In this document: piece by piece, positions 48,293 to 59,229 of the stretch | Layout: each line of letters begins with the position of its first letter | Numbering within the stretch: the stretch's first letter is position 1 | NCBI GenBank assembly: GCA_900312665.1 | Contig: ONZQ02000004.1 | Coordinates: 1,580,693 to 1,644,692, forward strand | DNA from: Cephalotrichum gorgonifer | Taxonomy: Eukaryota > Ascomycota > Sordariomycetes > Microascales > Microascaceae | DNA: 64,000 nt | Direction of reading: 5' to 3' | Translations under genes and position numbers: made by a program | Notes under the pieces: generated by a model | What the model saw: the letters and a program-made list of their open reading frames with translations, nothing else | Databases searched by the model: none | What the model was told of the DNA's origin: nothing

Positions 48293-49086
48293 GCCCTCTC
48301 CATCCTCGCCACTCCTCACTCTATCTACCTTCGGTCCTCCCCGAAGCATTTCGAGCCCCATTTATGAGGGTTGGAATAAGCGTGCTTTTAAGAATATAAT
48401 ATACCTGGGCATCTTGGCCTTTTTTCCTTTCTCTTTTTCTTTCTCTTTTTTTCTCTATCTTATCTCAGTTTTCATGGCGTTGCTCTTTTTTTTTTCTTTT
48501 CCCCCGCATTTGCGGCTATTATCATGACCTGCTTTATTTATTGTTTTTATTTATTTTGGCTTGTTGTATGTTAGGGAGGAGGTATATACACACGGATGGT
48601 TATTCGGGAGGTGGGAAGGCAAAACCGGGACTTTCCTAGCATTGTTTTTACGTCTATAAGTGTTTTTTTGTTTTCCTTTTGCGAAAGTGTTTAACTGGGA
48701 GGTGGCCTTTGTTTTTATACATCGATAGCTGGCGTAATGAATCAGCATGTTTTAAAGTTTATCCAGCCGTACCCATGCCAAACAAGTCAAGTTCAACTCC
48801 GAGGTTGCCCGCGCTCTCATAGAAGCCCGTCCAAATGAGGTCCACCTAGCTCAGTCCATGTAATTCCATCTCATACGCGCGCCGCCTATGTTCCTCCTCA
48901 TCCCAGACCTGCGTTTCCTCCTCCTCCCAGCTTTCATTATCACATGCGATTCCCCTAAAACCCGGCCATGTGGAATAGCCTCACAGCTCAGTCTCCATTG
49001 CTCACAACCAACCCCCCCCCCCCCGTTTTCAGCATGAGAGATGATTCTCCTAAATAGTCCGGTCGTGTGGAACAGCCTCACGCACC
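48293..49086. other. Convergent intergenic region with shared 3' ends
   Basis: The space lies between the stop of the giant gene (+) and the stop of the Zn2Cys6 gene (-). T-rich runs at about 48415-48550 fit the 3' untranslated region and polyadenylation zone of the giant gene. An imperfect direct repeat occurs at 48948-49104, and a run of 13 C lies at 49012-49024. No gene is visible. Confidence 0.7.
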
Positions 49087-49104
49087 TCACCTCCATTGTT
49101 GCCA
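48948..49104. repeat. Imperfect 60-bp direct repeat
   Basis: The segment 48948-49008 (starting GATTCCCCTAAAACCCGG, including GTGGAATAGCCTCAC and CTCCATTG) is repeated at 49043-49104 as GATTCTCCTAAATAGTCCGG, GTGGAACAGCCTCAC and CTCCATTG. The second copy extends into the last codons of the Zn2Cys6 gene on the minus strand, so the repeat arose by duplication of the end of that gene or the reverse. A poly-C run separates the copies. Confidence 0.85.
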
Positions 49105-51807
49105 ATTGATCGAAATCGATGGATCGTGATATGCTCCAAAGTTCACCTCCCCTGTCGTGGGATCCGCTGGGAAGATGTCGTTGATGGCATCCCAGTCGAT
49201 TGCCTCCGCCCAGTCACCCGCCCGACCACCTTGCTGGGCTCCCGGCTGTAAGCTTGGATTCACAGGGCTGTCAGAGCCGCCGCCCACATATTGACCCGCC
49301 ATCATTGGAGGCTCCGGTAGCCCCGGGTGTAATACCGATACGTCCAGAGGCGGATAATAAGAATATAGGTCTTCGGACTGACTTTGATGGTCCGGAACGA
49401 CACCCCCGGGGCGTGCCTCGGGACCTGATCCAAAATGCTCGCCGCCACCATCCGCTCCCGATCTTGCTGTCGAGCGGGATTGGAGCTTTCCCACCTTGTT
49501 ATATACAGCCGCTCTCGTCCAAACCTCCTGAAAGATGTATATTAGTTTGGCATCGGGGGTTAGATTGCGGTCGAGGTTGAAGACGTAATCCAGGCAAGCC
49601 CATATCCTGGCTGCGTCCCGACTCATCGGCCGCACATGAATTTCCACGGCGAGGAGGAGGGCAACCTGGTATTGCGTATAGCTGCCGAAATACCACGTCC
49701 AGTCCTTGAATGTCGCGTCGTTTTCCAGTTGGAGGCCGATTTCGATCAGCATGATGCCAGACATGATGAGCACATCGTTCAGCCGATGGGGCAACTCTAT
49801 GTTGGAGTTGTGATGATACGGGTGCAAGACCATGCTGTACACCTTATAGATCAACATGTGCATGACAAGCTTCGCATATCGCTGCAAGGGATCTTCGTCT
49901 CGCAGCATCCCCTCGTACTTCTGAATTATGCGCTTGCGGAAGTCCTCCGTCTTCGACAACACCTCGGTCAGTAGCATCTGTCTCCTCTCGAGCTTTATTC
50001 GATCGGCCCATATCGCCCGCATCAACTGGTTGATCTCGAATCGAATTAGAGAGAGGATCGTAGGGGTCCAGTGATCTTCCGACTCTAGAGCTGCCCCATC
50101 CGATCGTATAGCTTCTTCATCGCAGTTGACTGGTAACCTCGCGTCGAAGTCGTCCCGCCGTATCGACGGTCGCGGCCCATGGGCCTCAGCGGCCCGTAAG
50201 TCGAGTATGCATAGTTGATGCCACAGGAGTCGCCGTACATGCGTCTGCGTCGGGCTGAGCCCAAACGCTTCTCCGTCGCGATGCAATGCGTTGCATTCGG
50301 CCAATCTTACCGCGGCGCCGATCATGACAGTCACAGTCCGTGAGATATCAGCCATAGCAAGGGGTATCTGAAATTGACAATAGTATGAGTATGGGAAAAC
50401 CCAGGACATGAGCCGCCTCTTGGCGGGTTCGGAAAGAACCTACCAGGTACATGATAAGAGCCTGTAGGGTTTCCAGCCTTGTGGTTCGAAGATAGGAGGC
50501 CTGACACAGGGCCGACTCAACCCCGGCTTTAAGATTATTTACCAGCGCCTGGCGTTCAAGTCCGAACCTTTGCAAGGTGGTCTTGTCATCCATACTAACC
50601 GCGGCGGTGAACATGGCCGCGAACATGACAGCCTGGGTTGACGGCCGCGGCTTGACATTGGAGCTCAACTCGTCGCAGAATACCCGGTAGTCTACCTCAA
50701 AGGAGGGCCGGTGTACACACCGAGCCACTGGGTGCACGGCTCGAAAATACTGCTCTATGAGGCCATCAGAAACCCTGTTTGTCGGCAGCAGCATTTCAAG
50801 CGGTGTGGGTGGCAGCGAGGATTGACCAAAGATGAACTCGCTCGGGGGCTGTATGTAAGGCGGGACCGGCGGTACAAATCTCGGTGCAGAACCGTCGGTC
50901 GACATTGCTGCCAGTCTTGCTTCCGCCGTCTGCACGTCGGGGCCGCGCACCCTGTTAATTGCCTCGATCATCTAGCATCATGGCAAGAGTTAATACAGTT
51001 CACTGGAGCTGGCGTGAGGTGGCTAAGATTGCGAGAAGCGCCTAGGCCAGGATGTCTTGACACCGAGCAGGGAAAATCGGGCATGCGCGTTCGCTCTTGC
51101 TGGCTTACCTCTTCGGATAACCTGGGACGAGATAGCCCGCCAAGGCGATCCGTCATCCGCATCCTTCCTATTTGCACCCCTGTGTCGAGGAGGCTGGCAA
51201 GACCCTCAGCAGTGTCGTCGTCATAAGTCACATCACCGCAGACGATATCCGAAGGCCAAGGATCCAGCTCCTCGAAGGTCTCATGTTCGATTCCGTCGAT
51301 GATGAACCCTTGGAGGGTAGAGACTCTCGAATGCCCGGGCTTGGCCACATCCCTTTCCAGTGCCCGCTCCAGAGACCCGACTTTCTCCTTGATCTCGGTC
51401 AGGCGCAATTGGCTCGCCTCGTCCAGCTTTGCCGAGAGAAATACACATTCTCGTGAAAACTTGACACAGTTTTGGCAAGGGTTGTCCTTGTTGCACTTGA
51501 GTTTCCGCCGTCTGCACTCAAGACAGGAATTAATGACACGCATCCGACGACGGATTGGCTTGGTGGATGCGCCGCCTAGCTGGCCAGGATACTGAGAGTG
51601 GTATGGGGACGAAGGTGCCGATGCCGGCGGATGTGCCTGGGGGCGTCCTCCAGCGGTGGCCGGTGTGCGGTCTCGGGGTACGGGCACGGAACCGGAGCCC
51701 GCCCCACTTACATCAACGCCAGCATGAAGTGGGGATGAGCCTCCACGCCGCTGCCCACTCGTCCTGGACTGAAGCAGCGCGGGATGGTCGGTGTTGTTAT
51801 TTGCCAT
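49087..51807 (-). CDS. Zn2Cys6 fungal-specific transcription factor
   Basis: A nuclear DNA-binding regulator of 835 residues. Exons (minus strand): 51807-51109, 50971-50444 and 50367-49087. Introns of 137 bp (GTAAGC donor, ATTAAC branch, CTAG acceptor) and 76 bp (GTAGGT, TTCAG) both fall at phase 0. The binuclear zinc cluster is complete: C95, C98, C105, C111, C114, C121 (spacing 2-6-5-2-6), with the basic stretch RRRKLKC. It is followed by a short coiled coil (about 127-155) typical of dimerisation. The middle part (about 270-560), beginning LIEQYFRAVHPVARCVHRPSFEVDY, is the fungal transcription-factor regulatory region, continuing through RLAECNALHRDGEAFGLSP. The C-terminus is acidic and aromatic (AIDWDAINDIFPAD), a plausible activation segment. 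An in-frame ATG at 51930 would add 41 residues. I chose 51807 because MANNNTDHP starts the composition typical of such proteins. Target genes unknown. Confidence 0.92.
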
Positions 51808-54044
51808 GTGTGAGCGAATATGGATTACCCCGACGAGGGAGTGGTCAAAGGCCGGAAGGCGGGCTGGCGTTGCCGGGAGCCGAGGCAGGAAGGAGTTATG
51901 GTGGAGAGCTGGGCAGGCACCAGGGAGCAAAGCGAAGCACCAACAGAACAGTAGCTACTTCTTCTGCATTATAATGACAGGGTTAGAAACACCTCAAGGT
52001 TAGGACGTGGATATGGTCCAATACGATACCAGATGAAGAATCCCAGGCTCAGTGGACGACTTGAACCCGCCCCAATTAGTTCAAGGAGGTCACAAACGAA
52101 CTAGTATATATCGGCTATATAAGCAGAGTACGCTTGTGATAACTTAAACGAGGCTAACTTGAAGATTGGAAGATGTTAGGAAATCGAACATTGGACCCTC
52201 CGCATATAAGTAACTTTTCGTCATCTACAGTTCTTGTCTATGAAGCAACATCACAGATTTTTTCCTCCTTCAAATTCGAATGTGAATTCTTAATTTTAGA
52301 AACCTAATATTACGAGTATACATCCTTCCCTTCCCCTTCCCAGTTTCCAATCGCGGCCTCAACTCGTATCTTCGATCCTTCGCGCACGATCCTCAGCCAC
52401 TGCCACCCTGTCACTGCTCCACCCTTCTCGGTTTCCCGAAGAACACTGAAGAATCTGCGGGGGCCACTAGCTAGTCCTGGACTACCAAACTTGTGAGATC
52501 CTACGCCTAAACTGTGGTAATTAGAATACGATTTGCTATCTTTTGTTATAAACCACTATTAGAAGCTCTGAACCCAGAGCCGAAGCCGAAGCCAAAATAG
52601 AAGGATCGATGAAAGCTTCGCCCCCCCAGCTAGGATCGGGCTCTGGTTCGTGTGTGTATGGTACGGAGCACATGGGACGAATCACTGCCACCATTCCTTT
52701 CGGTAATACCAGCAATACCTGTAATTGACGATATCTTCCTCTTGGAGTCAGGGTAAGGCTGAGAAGATGTGGTAGACCAGGCACTTGGCACTTGTCACTT
52801 GTCACTTGGCACACCCAGCAGCCAGATGGTGCACATGTATAGACGCACCACCTGCCAGGCTTGGAGGTGGCCACCATTGGTGCAGGTGTACCCTTGTGAT
52901 ATATGTACTCTACGCTGTGAGTATCGGGCCTAATAGGCAGAAGAAGTCTTCATGTTATCATCACTTCGCTGTTGGTAGAACACAAGCTGCGTGGATTGTG
53001 TCCATGCCGTCATGAAACGATCTTGCAGACCCCACGTCTTAGCCAGGAGGAGCTCGTACTTATGCCCGATCTGTCCATGTATACGACGCCACGGCGCTAG
53101 CGTGAACTGATACTGGCTTATTTTTAACAAACCTACCCACCTTTGACCCCCTTTCGAGGCGGATTTTCCGGAATCCTTCGGCGGGTCTGTCCCGTTGAGG
53201 AGAAGAGATGTTTCCCAAAACAGGTCGTATCGCCAGCGTCGGCACACCTCTCTCCGCTGTGCGCTCGCTACATTATTATCAAGACCCACCCGCCACCCCC
53301 ATACTTCGGCAAACGAGGGAAGGATTCTCTTCGCCATCTCCGCATCCCAAACTCGTCCCACCCCGTCCCCACGTTCGGCTGCGGCAAGGCGAACCGCGGC
53401 ACTGGATCCTTCATGGACAAGGCGGAAAGGATCATTAAACCCCGGGTCTGTGAACCGCTCGCCAAGGCCGGTCCTGCGTTTCATGAAGAGTATTCTTGCT
53501 CCTAAAGGAGCGATTGCCATGTGCTCCTCCTGCAGCCAGTAACAATTATCACTCGTCACGCTCACGTTCAGACCAGGCTGCTACAATAAGGAAGCGACGC
53601 CGGGGCTCACCCGGGTCCCGGCACCGCGTCTTCCAGAATACTTGGATTGGATACCATCCCAGCCTTTTCACGGCTGGATCGCGACTACGCAAGTAGATTC
53701 CGCCTTCATCACCAACTCCCTATTCTTAGCTGGATACTGCAACTTCACCAATGCATCCGCCTTGGATTAACTTGTGCGAGTATACTGTGGCACCACGACC
53801 TTATAAAATTTTACATACTTCAATGCCATGTTGGCATTCGTAATCGGAATGCAGCGACCCATCGTGTACGCCCTCTTGCTCGTGCTCCCAAACAATGATG
53901 CGACCAGCCAATTGATATCACTACTCCTCTCACAGAAAAACCTCGAGTAATACCAGAAAGGAGGGGGTAACAGGATAAGCCAGGTTAACATATGCAATAC
54001 ATGTAAGGTGTACATCATTGGTCTAACAAACAAACTTCGGCGTT
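51808..54044. other. Intergenic region upstream of the Zn2Cys6 gene
   Basis: Holds the promoter of the minus-strand Zn2Cys6 gene at its left end, and the 3' end of the 730-residue gene at its right end. The 52000-52550 part is noticeably more A/T-rich than neighbouring genes. A TATATAAGC-like word occurs near 52115. One uncertain open frame (52930-53565) is listed separately. A 20-bp stretch of repeated CACTTG words lies near 52787-52812. Confidence 0.6.
52930..53565 (-). CDS. Uncertain hypothetical protein, 211 aa
   Basis: An uninterrupted minus-strand frame of 211 codons. The translation is richer in Trp, Phe and Leu than shadow frames usually are, with segments such as FAEVWGWRVGLDNN and WRYDLFWETSLLLNG, and looks like an amphipathic globular protein. 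I recognise no domain. Overlapping plus-strand frames of about 120 codons exist in the same place and are Pro/Arg/Ser-rich, which weakens the case. It could be a lineage-specific gene, a decayed gene or chance. No promoter or intron evidence settles it. Confidence 0.3.
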   Translation of the reverse strand: MSVTSDNCYWLQEEHMAIAPLGARILFMKRRTGLGERFTDPGFNDPFRLVHEGSSAAVRLAAAERGDGVGRVWDAEMAKRILPSFAEVWGWRVGLDNNVASAQRREVCRRWRYDLFWETSLLLNGTDPPKDSGKSASKGGQRWVGLLKISQYQFTLAPWRRIHGQIGHKYELLLAKTWGLQDRFMTAWTQSTQLVFYQQRSDDNMKTSSAY

Positions 54045-56237
54045 TCATTCCTTCCAGACGCTCTCGTCAACGTCTTCATCGGCCCAAGTAGCGACTCCGG
54101 CCGCGACATTCCCTACCCTACATCCCCCCATGGTTTGCACTTCCAAATTCTGCCGCTGCACCTCCGTTGCCAAACGTCTATGCGTAGCTTGCGCGTTCAA
54201 CATTCTCCACCGGGATAACGCCCGTCCCGCCGCCTCTGCCGCCTCGGGGCTCTGGTACGCCTCGATGAGACCCAGCAGCCAGCGGAATCTCGTCTTCCTC
54301 CCCTGCCCGCCGGCCACCAGGTCCAATGTGAGCAGCTGTGTAAGTGCACTGATAATCCGCGGCCCCAGCTTGACATCGTGGGCTCGTAGATACCGGATCC
54401 GCGTCTCGACCAGATGCAGGGCAGTCCTCTCCAGCCGGCGACCGGGTACGGCGGTGTTCGTGAAGTAGGTCACAATGTCTCTGGCTGAGGTCTCCAGCAA
54501 GTCCACCGTGCTTTGCGACAAGGTTGGTCGGCCAAGGTCATGATGGCGCACCCACCGTGGGTCGACACGCAAGAGTGCTCTCAGCTGCCGCGGGTCAATA
54601 GACGGGTCCTTGGCAAGCTTCGCAGTATACCCGGCCCAAAGATGCCAGTTCCAGTCTCTCGCTATGACCCTGGGCCCTCCGCTAAATAGCTTGGCATGCA
54701 CCCGTGTGAGACCATGAAGCGCCATGGCCAACGTGTAGTCTTCACACCTCGAAGCCACAATCGCCATTGGTCTTGCACTGAGTCTATTCGATTCTAGACA
54801 GAGCGCCTCGAAGGAACCCGCCAATGAATGGAGGCGGCCCATCTGCGACAGGCACCGACATAGGCTCTTGAGCGTTGGTATGTGTCGCGCCATTTCCAGC
54901 TCGCTGCATATCGCATGGGCAAACCGTGCCAGCGCAGTCTCCTCCCCGGTGGAGGACGTAGGTAGAGAGAGCTGTGCCTTCTTTGGAACATACCCCCGGC
55001 TTATCCATTGGAGCCTGAGGAGCCGGCAGATGTCAACATCAGACAGCTCCTCCGCCCAACTGTCTGCACTGGAGTACTCCGCCATCGCCTGAAGCATGAA
55101 ATCCTGCCTGACGTCTGGGATGCGAGCAATAACGGACAGCCAGAACACGCGAACGATGTGGCTTTTTTGCGGGTCGACCGAGTGTATGGCTGTAGCAACG
55201 AGCTTCTTTAGGAAACCGAGGTGTGCTTCCCTTCCAAATCTAGCTAGCCCTAGAGCTATGGGTGTAGCATGGTGACGTTGGAATGGAAGGGGGGCGGTTC
55301 GCCTTGCCCGTGAGGCCGAGCATTCGCGATGTTCAGCTGGCAGACTTCTGGAGACCGACACGAGCACGGCGCCCACAGCATCGTCCAGATGGTCGAGATA
55401 TTGGTAAGGAACCTTCTCCATGATCTTCCCGAAAAGAGCGCACGCCGTTCGTTGCCCATCAAGGAGCAAAATCCGGTTCAAGAACGTGTTCCAGAAGCGG
55501 TACTCAAAATATTCGCGTCGGATAGACCCCGCAGAGGTAATTACTCGGTCGATCGTATTCAGAAGTTGGGCGACGAGGGAGAGCGAGGCTTTTGAGTGTC
55601 CATATTTGGCGGTCAGCTCACCCGGTAGGGTAGCTAGGATTTGGTAAAGGTGGTCTGGCGTGAGGTTCCCGTTCGCGGCTTGAGCTGCAAGGCCGTCGGT
55701 GAAAATATCGACTGATGGTTTGATCTCGTGGAGACCTAGTGACTTTATCTGCTCCGCTAACCAATGCATATCGCGGTAGACGTCGTCCTCCACCGCGTTT
55801 AGTCCATCGTCCCGGTCCCCCGCTGGTTCGGGAGCCTCAGCACCGGGAGAGAAACAGCCGCGCAGGAACTGCCACGAAGACTCCGCCGTAGTTGCGAATA
55901 GCGGCTCCCCGCCAGGACTCCCACTCCGGTCTTCGACCGGGGTAGGTGCCTCCCATTTCCACGTCCCAAAGTTCGTAGGCATTTCAAGAGCCCATGGTGG
56001 CAACGACGCGTGGGATTGAAACGAGTAGAGCTCCGTCATATGTCGTCGGCCCAGTCGCCGTCTACCCTCCAAGGGACCGGGCGCGAAGGAAACATGTCGT
56101 CGGGCGGCGGGTGACACGGCACAGTATCGTTCGAAGGCGCGAGAGAGAAGGGTGTCGTTTATCCATACACACTCTGACGCAGAGCGAACCTGCCTGCGGA
56201 CGGCTTGGCCACAGCCTGGGGGTCGTATCGAACGCAT
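54045..56237 (-). CDS. Conserved-looking hypothetical protein, likely mitochondrial, 730 aa
   Basis: A single-exon frame of 730 codons with codon bias like the other genes. I do not recognise the family. The N-terminus (1-70) is Arg/Ser/Ala-rich with almost no acid (two or three Glu, no Asp apart from one near 28), as in mitochondrial presequences. From about residue 150 the chain is almost wholly helical, with repeated Leu/Ala-rich pairs of helices (for example LYQILATLPGELTAKYGHS, and LFGKIMEKVPYQYLDHLDDA near 270), reminiscent of fungal PPR-like or other helical-repeat RNA-binding proteins. No transmembrane segment is evident. The acidic C-terminal tail ends ADEDVDESVWKE. A second start at residue 67 (MTELYSF) would remove the presequence-like part. 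The gene is divergent from HEM12 and may share its promoter. Function is not assignable from sequence alone. Confidence 0.85.
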   Translation of the reverse strand: MRSIRPPGCGQAVRRQVRSASECVWINDTLLSRAFERYCAVSPAARRHVSFAPGPLEGRRRLGRRHMTELYSFQSHASLPPWALEMPTNFGTWKWEAPTPVEDRSGSPGGEPLFATTAESSWQFLRGCFSPGAEAPEPAGDRDDGLNAVEDDVYRDMHWLAEQIKSLGLHEIKPSVDIFTDGLAAQAANGNLTPDHLYQILATLPGELTAKYGHSKASLSLVAQLLNTIDRVITSAGSIRREYFEYRFWNTFLNRILLLDGQRTACALFGKIMEKVPYQYLDHLDDAVGAVLVSVSRSLPAEHRECSASRARRTAPLPFQRHHATPIALGLARFGREAHLGFLKKLVATAIHSVDPQKSHIVRVFWLSVIARIPDVRQDFMLQAMAEYSSADSWAEELSDVDICRLLRLQWISRGYVPKKAQLSLPTSSTGEETALARFAHAICSELEMARHIPTLKSLCRCLSQMGRLHSLAGSFEALCLESNRLSARPMAIVASRCEDYTLAMALHGLTRVHAKLFSGGPRVIARDWNWHLWAGYTAKLAKDPSIDPRQLRALLRVDPRWVRHHDLGRPTLSQSTVDLLETSARDIVTYFTNTAVPGRRLERTALHLVETRIRYLRAHDVKLGPRIISALTQLLTLDLVAGGQGRKTRFRWLLGLIEAYQSPEAAEAAGRALSRWRMLNAQATHRRLATEVQRQNLEVQTMGGCRVGNVAAGVATWADEDVDESVWKE

Positions 56238-56796
56238 GGGTAGACCGGTCGCGATGCGTAGATTTGAATACGGAACGCAAAGTGCTTCTCGCGGACCGGC
56301 CTCCGTATCTGCCGATAATGTTGGCGAGACCCAGATCAGATTAGCGTAGAGACATGATGATGGCCCAATGGCAGCCGTAGTTTAATTTTGCGCTGACGAT
56401 GGTCGGTCTGTACTTGCAAATGTACAGCAGTTGTCGTTGGCAATGGAAGCAATTTCTCTGCGTGAAAATGATTCCTGTCGAGCTTGGATTCGGCTAATAA
56501 TCGGGTCTATTGGAAGCTTGAGCCACACCTGGACTACATACGCCACATAGCTGTTTGTGGCCTGGACTGGGGTGGAGCATATGCACACTGGAAGCTCGGG
56601 ACAGGACAAGAGACCTAGTAATAATACCCTGCGCCATCGTCTGAGAATGGCCTACGCATGACATAAGAGTATATTTACGCTCGGCACCATATTTAAAACG
56701 AGGGGCAGTAACCTCGGGGACATCACATGCAGTCATCGCGGGGTTAAAAATCTCATAAATCTACCTTAACCTTCATCAGACCACCTGCAAGACAAG
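56238..56796. promoter_or_regulatory. Divergent promoter region (730-aa gene / HEM12)
   Basis: These 559 bp separate two divergent start codons and must contain both promoters. A/T-rich words TATATTTACG and CATATTTAAAAC lie about 100 bp before the HEM12 ATG, and an ATAAATC word lies just before it. I see no unambiguous TATA box or CCAAT box. Shared regulation of a haem enzyme and a putative mitochondrial protein is possible but not shown. Confidence 0.5.
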
Positions 56797-58183
56797 ATGG
56801 CACCTTCCTTTGAGCCACTAAAGAATGACCTGCTCATCCGAGCTGCATGGGGTAAATTCAAGATTCGATCCTTGCCCCTCAACTGTACCAATTGAGAGCT
56901 AACCCCCACCTCTCGTGCGCAGGCGAGGAGGTTGAACGCCCACCTATGTGGGTAATGCGACAGGGTATTTGCAGCCTCCGTTCTAGTGCCCTCTCCGCGT
57001 AGTTGTTCTCGTGTGTTTCTGACCGTCGCAGCCGGCAGATACCTCCCCGAGTACCATGAGGCCAAGGGCAACCGCGACTTCTTCCAGTGCTGCCGCGATC
57101 CCGAGATCGCCTCGGAAATCACTATCCAGCCCGTCAACCGGTTCGCCGGCCTAATAGATGCAGCCATCATCTTCTCCGATATCCTCGTGGTCCCCCAGGC
57201 CATGGGGATGACGGTCGAGATGATTGACAAGAAGGGCCCGCACTTCCCCACCCCCCTCAAGTCCCCCCAAGATCCGCAGTACCAGCAGCTCCTGGATAAG
57301 AACGTCGACGTTGCAAGCGAGCTAGACTACGTTTACAAGGCCATCACGGTGACGAGGCAGAAGTTGGCCGGCCGTGTCCCGCTGATCGGCTTCTGTGGCG
57401 CCCCGTGGACCCTCTTCTGCTATATGGTCGAGGGCGGCGGCACCAAGCTCTTCGCCGAGTCGAAGCGCTGGATATACCGACATCCCGAAGAGTCGAAGAA
57501 GATCCTACAGAAGATAGCTGAGATCTGCGTCGAGTACCTAGCCCTGCAAGTCCAGGCTGGCGCGCAGGTTCGCCTCCCCTCTACCCCCCCCCCCCCCCAA
57601 ACTCTTCACAATGGGCGCGCCGTGTCTCTAAGCACACACACTAATGACTCGACCTCTAGCTCGTGATGGTGTTTGATTCCTGGGCTGGCGAGCACTCCCC
57701 AGCCTCCTTCCAGGAGTTCTCCGCGCCCTACCTAAAGTACATCTCTCAGCACCTCCCCGCCCGCATCCGCGAGCTCGGCCTCGACCCCGTCCCTATGACC
57801 GTCTTCCCCAAAGGTGCCTGGTTCGCCCTCGACTCCATCATCGATCTAGGGTACAACGTTGTCGGCCTCGACTGGCTCCAAGACCCGAAGGAGGCGAGGA
57901 AGATCGCTGGCAGCAGACCGATAGTCTTCCAGGGTAACGCGGACCCCGGTGTGCTGTACGGGACGAGGGAGGTCATTACCAAGACGGTTCAGGACATGGT
58001 GGAGGGCTTTGGCGGTGGTAAGAAGGGGTGGATAGCGAACTTGGGCCACGGTAAGATCCCGCTGTCCTGTGCGGATTGTGATTCAGCGCATTGGCTAATA
58101 CAGGATACGTAGGAATCACCCCCGGCGTCAACCCCGACGATCTCAAATTCTACTTCGAGGAGATACACCGCCTGACCACTTGA
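56797..58183 (+). CDS. hem12: Uroporphyrinogen decarboxylase (haem biosynthesis)
   Basis: Catalyses removal of the four acetate carboxyls of uroporphyrinogen III to give coproporphyrinogen III, in the cytosol, the fifth step of haem synthesis. The product is 367 residues, the normal length. Five exons: 56797-56851, 56923-56964, 57032-57567, 57660-58050 and 58104-58183. The tiny 42-bp second exon encodes EEVERPPMWVMRQ. The joins give an unbroken frame (1104 nt). The first signature, RQAGRYLPEY, spans residues 32-40 plus Arg31. Arg31, Arg35 and Asp82 (IIFSDILV) match substrate-binding and catalytic residues of the family. The second signature is GFCGAPWTLF, and NLGHG near the C-terminus holds the conserved His, split by intron 4. 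No targeting sequence is present, as expected. Intron 3 carries a 15-C run. All key residues are intact, so the gene appears functional. Confidence 0.96.
57584..57598. repeat. Poly-C tract inside HEM12 intron 3
   Basis: Fifteen consecutive C lie 16 bp after the 5' splice site of HEM12 intron 3 (57568-57659). The run is intronic, so length changes would not shift the reading frame. Confidence 0.9.
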
Positions 58184-58793
58184 TTCCTCCTCGTGGTGGC
58201 TAAAATGCACTCAAGCAACTTGGTAACGGATGAAAAGCATATGTAGACCTTAAGGGATAGAGAGGATTTACAAATAAAAGCATAATATGTCACCAACAAT
58301 CGCAGAAATGCCATAGATCACATAAGAGTAGTCAAGAAGTGCTGTGGTATGTAGATGTCATGATTGTTTTGAAGCTACGAGAAGCTATGTTCCTTCCTTT
58401 GGATAAGAAGAGAGAAGATTGTGATAAATAATATAACTGAACTTTTCCTCCCATTTTCGCATTATTGTCGTTAATAAATGTTGTGGTATCGTGCTGTGAA
58501 TACAAATCGTTCAAAAACACTCCGCTCAAAACAGACAGCGCCCATATACACCGAAGCTAGAACCCTCCGGTAGAAAAACACATCTTCCAATGGAGACAAC
58601 ACCAGGCCATGCATGACAGCAGGCAAACCAAAAGGGGACCATCCATCGTCCCTCGCCAAGAAACCATCAAACCCCAACCAAGAGGACCGGCCCCGAGGGG
58701 TAAAAACGAGGCGGCGCTTTTCCGAAACTCGAATAATCGTGACAAGTGCGAAGAAAAAAGAAAGAAGGGATGTAAAGGCCCATTCCCTTCTCT
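58184..58793. other. Convergent intergenic region HEM12 / DUF3602 gene
   Basis: These 610 bp between two convergent stops are A/T-rich in the middle (58230-58500), with several AATAAA-like words (AATAAAAG near 58272, AATAAATG near 58472) that could serve as polyadenylation signals. No gene is visible. Confidence 0.65.
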
Positions 58794-59229
58794 TCACTTC
58801 CGGCCGAAAAGGAACCTCTTGCCCTTCTCGGCGATCGAGTCAGAGCTCTTGGTTGAGGAGTTGTCATCGATGGCGTGCTCGACTGAGTTGCGGCGAATCT
58901 CGTCGGCGTGGAAGATGTTGCCCGCGCCGCCGCGGCCCGCGTACTGGACACCGGTGCTGGGACGTCGGACGACTCTGTATTTCCAGTGTTAGTCTGGGAC
59001 TGGGGGATGGTGCGGCTGGTGAAGGTGCGAGTGTAACTTACGGTTCGACATCCTGGCGCTTACGGGCCTCAGCGGGATCGCTGTTTCGGGCCATGTTGCC
59101 CGTGCCGCCCCTGCCCGTGGTGAAGATGCTGGTCTTGAGGGTAGGGGTCAGGAGGTCGTTGTAGGAGATGCTTGGCTGGGAGACATTGGAGATGTTGCCC
59201 GCGCCACCGCGACCGTATGAGGCGACCAT
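58794..59229 (-). CDS. Small GRGGxGN-repeat protein (DUF3602/Par32-like)
   Basis: A 122-residue protein from two exons (minus strand): 59229-59042 and 58974-58794. The 67-bp intron has donor GTAAGT, a CTAAC branch and a TACAG acceptor, and the join restores the frame across EP|VVRRPSTG. Three copies of the hallmark G-R-G-G-[A/T]-G-N-[I/M] occur near residues 6-13, 39-46 and 78-85. The C-terminus is basic (EKGKRFLFGRK). This is the pattern of the fungal DUF3602 family. In yeast its member Par32 is a TORC1-responsive phosphoprotein linked to ammonium transport regulation. That role cannot be read from this sequence. The chain is probably disordered. Convergent with HEM12. Confidence 0.9.

Noticed and set aside
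21204..51807. Secondary-metabolite cluster made of the P450 and the Zn2Cys6 regulator
   Set aside because: They are 26 kb apart with the giant gene between them, and no synthase, transporter or other tailoring enzyme is present.
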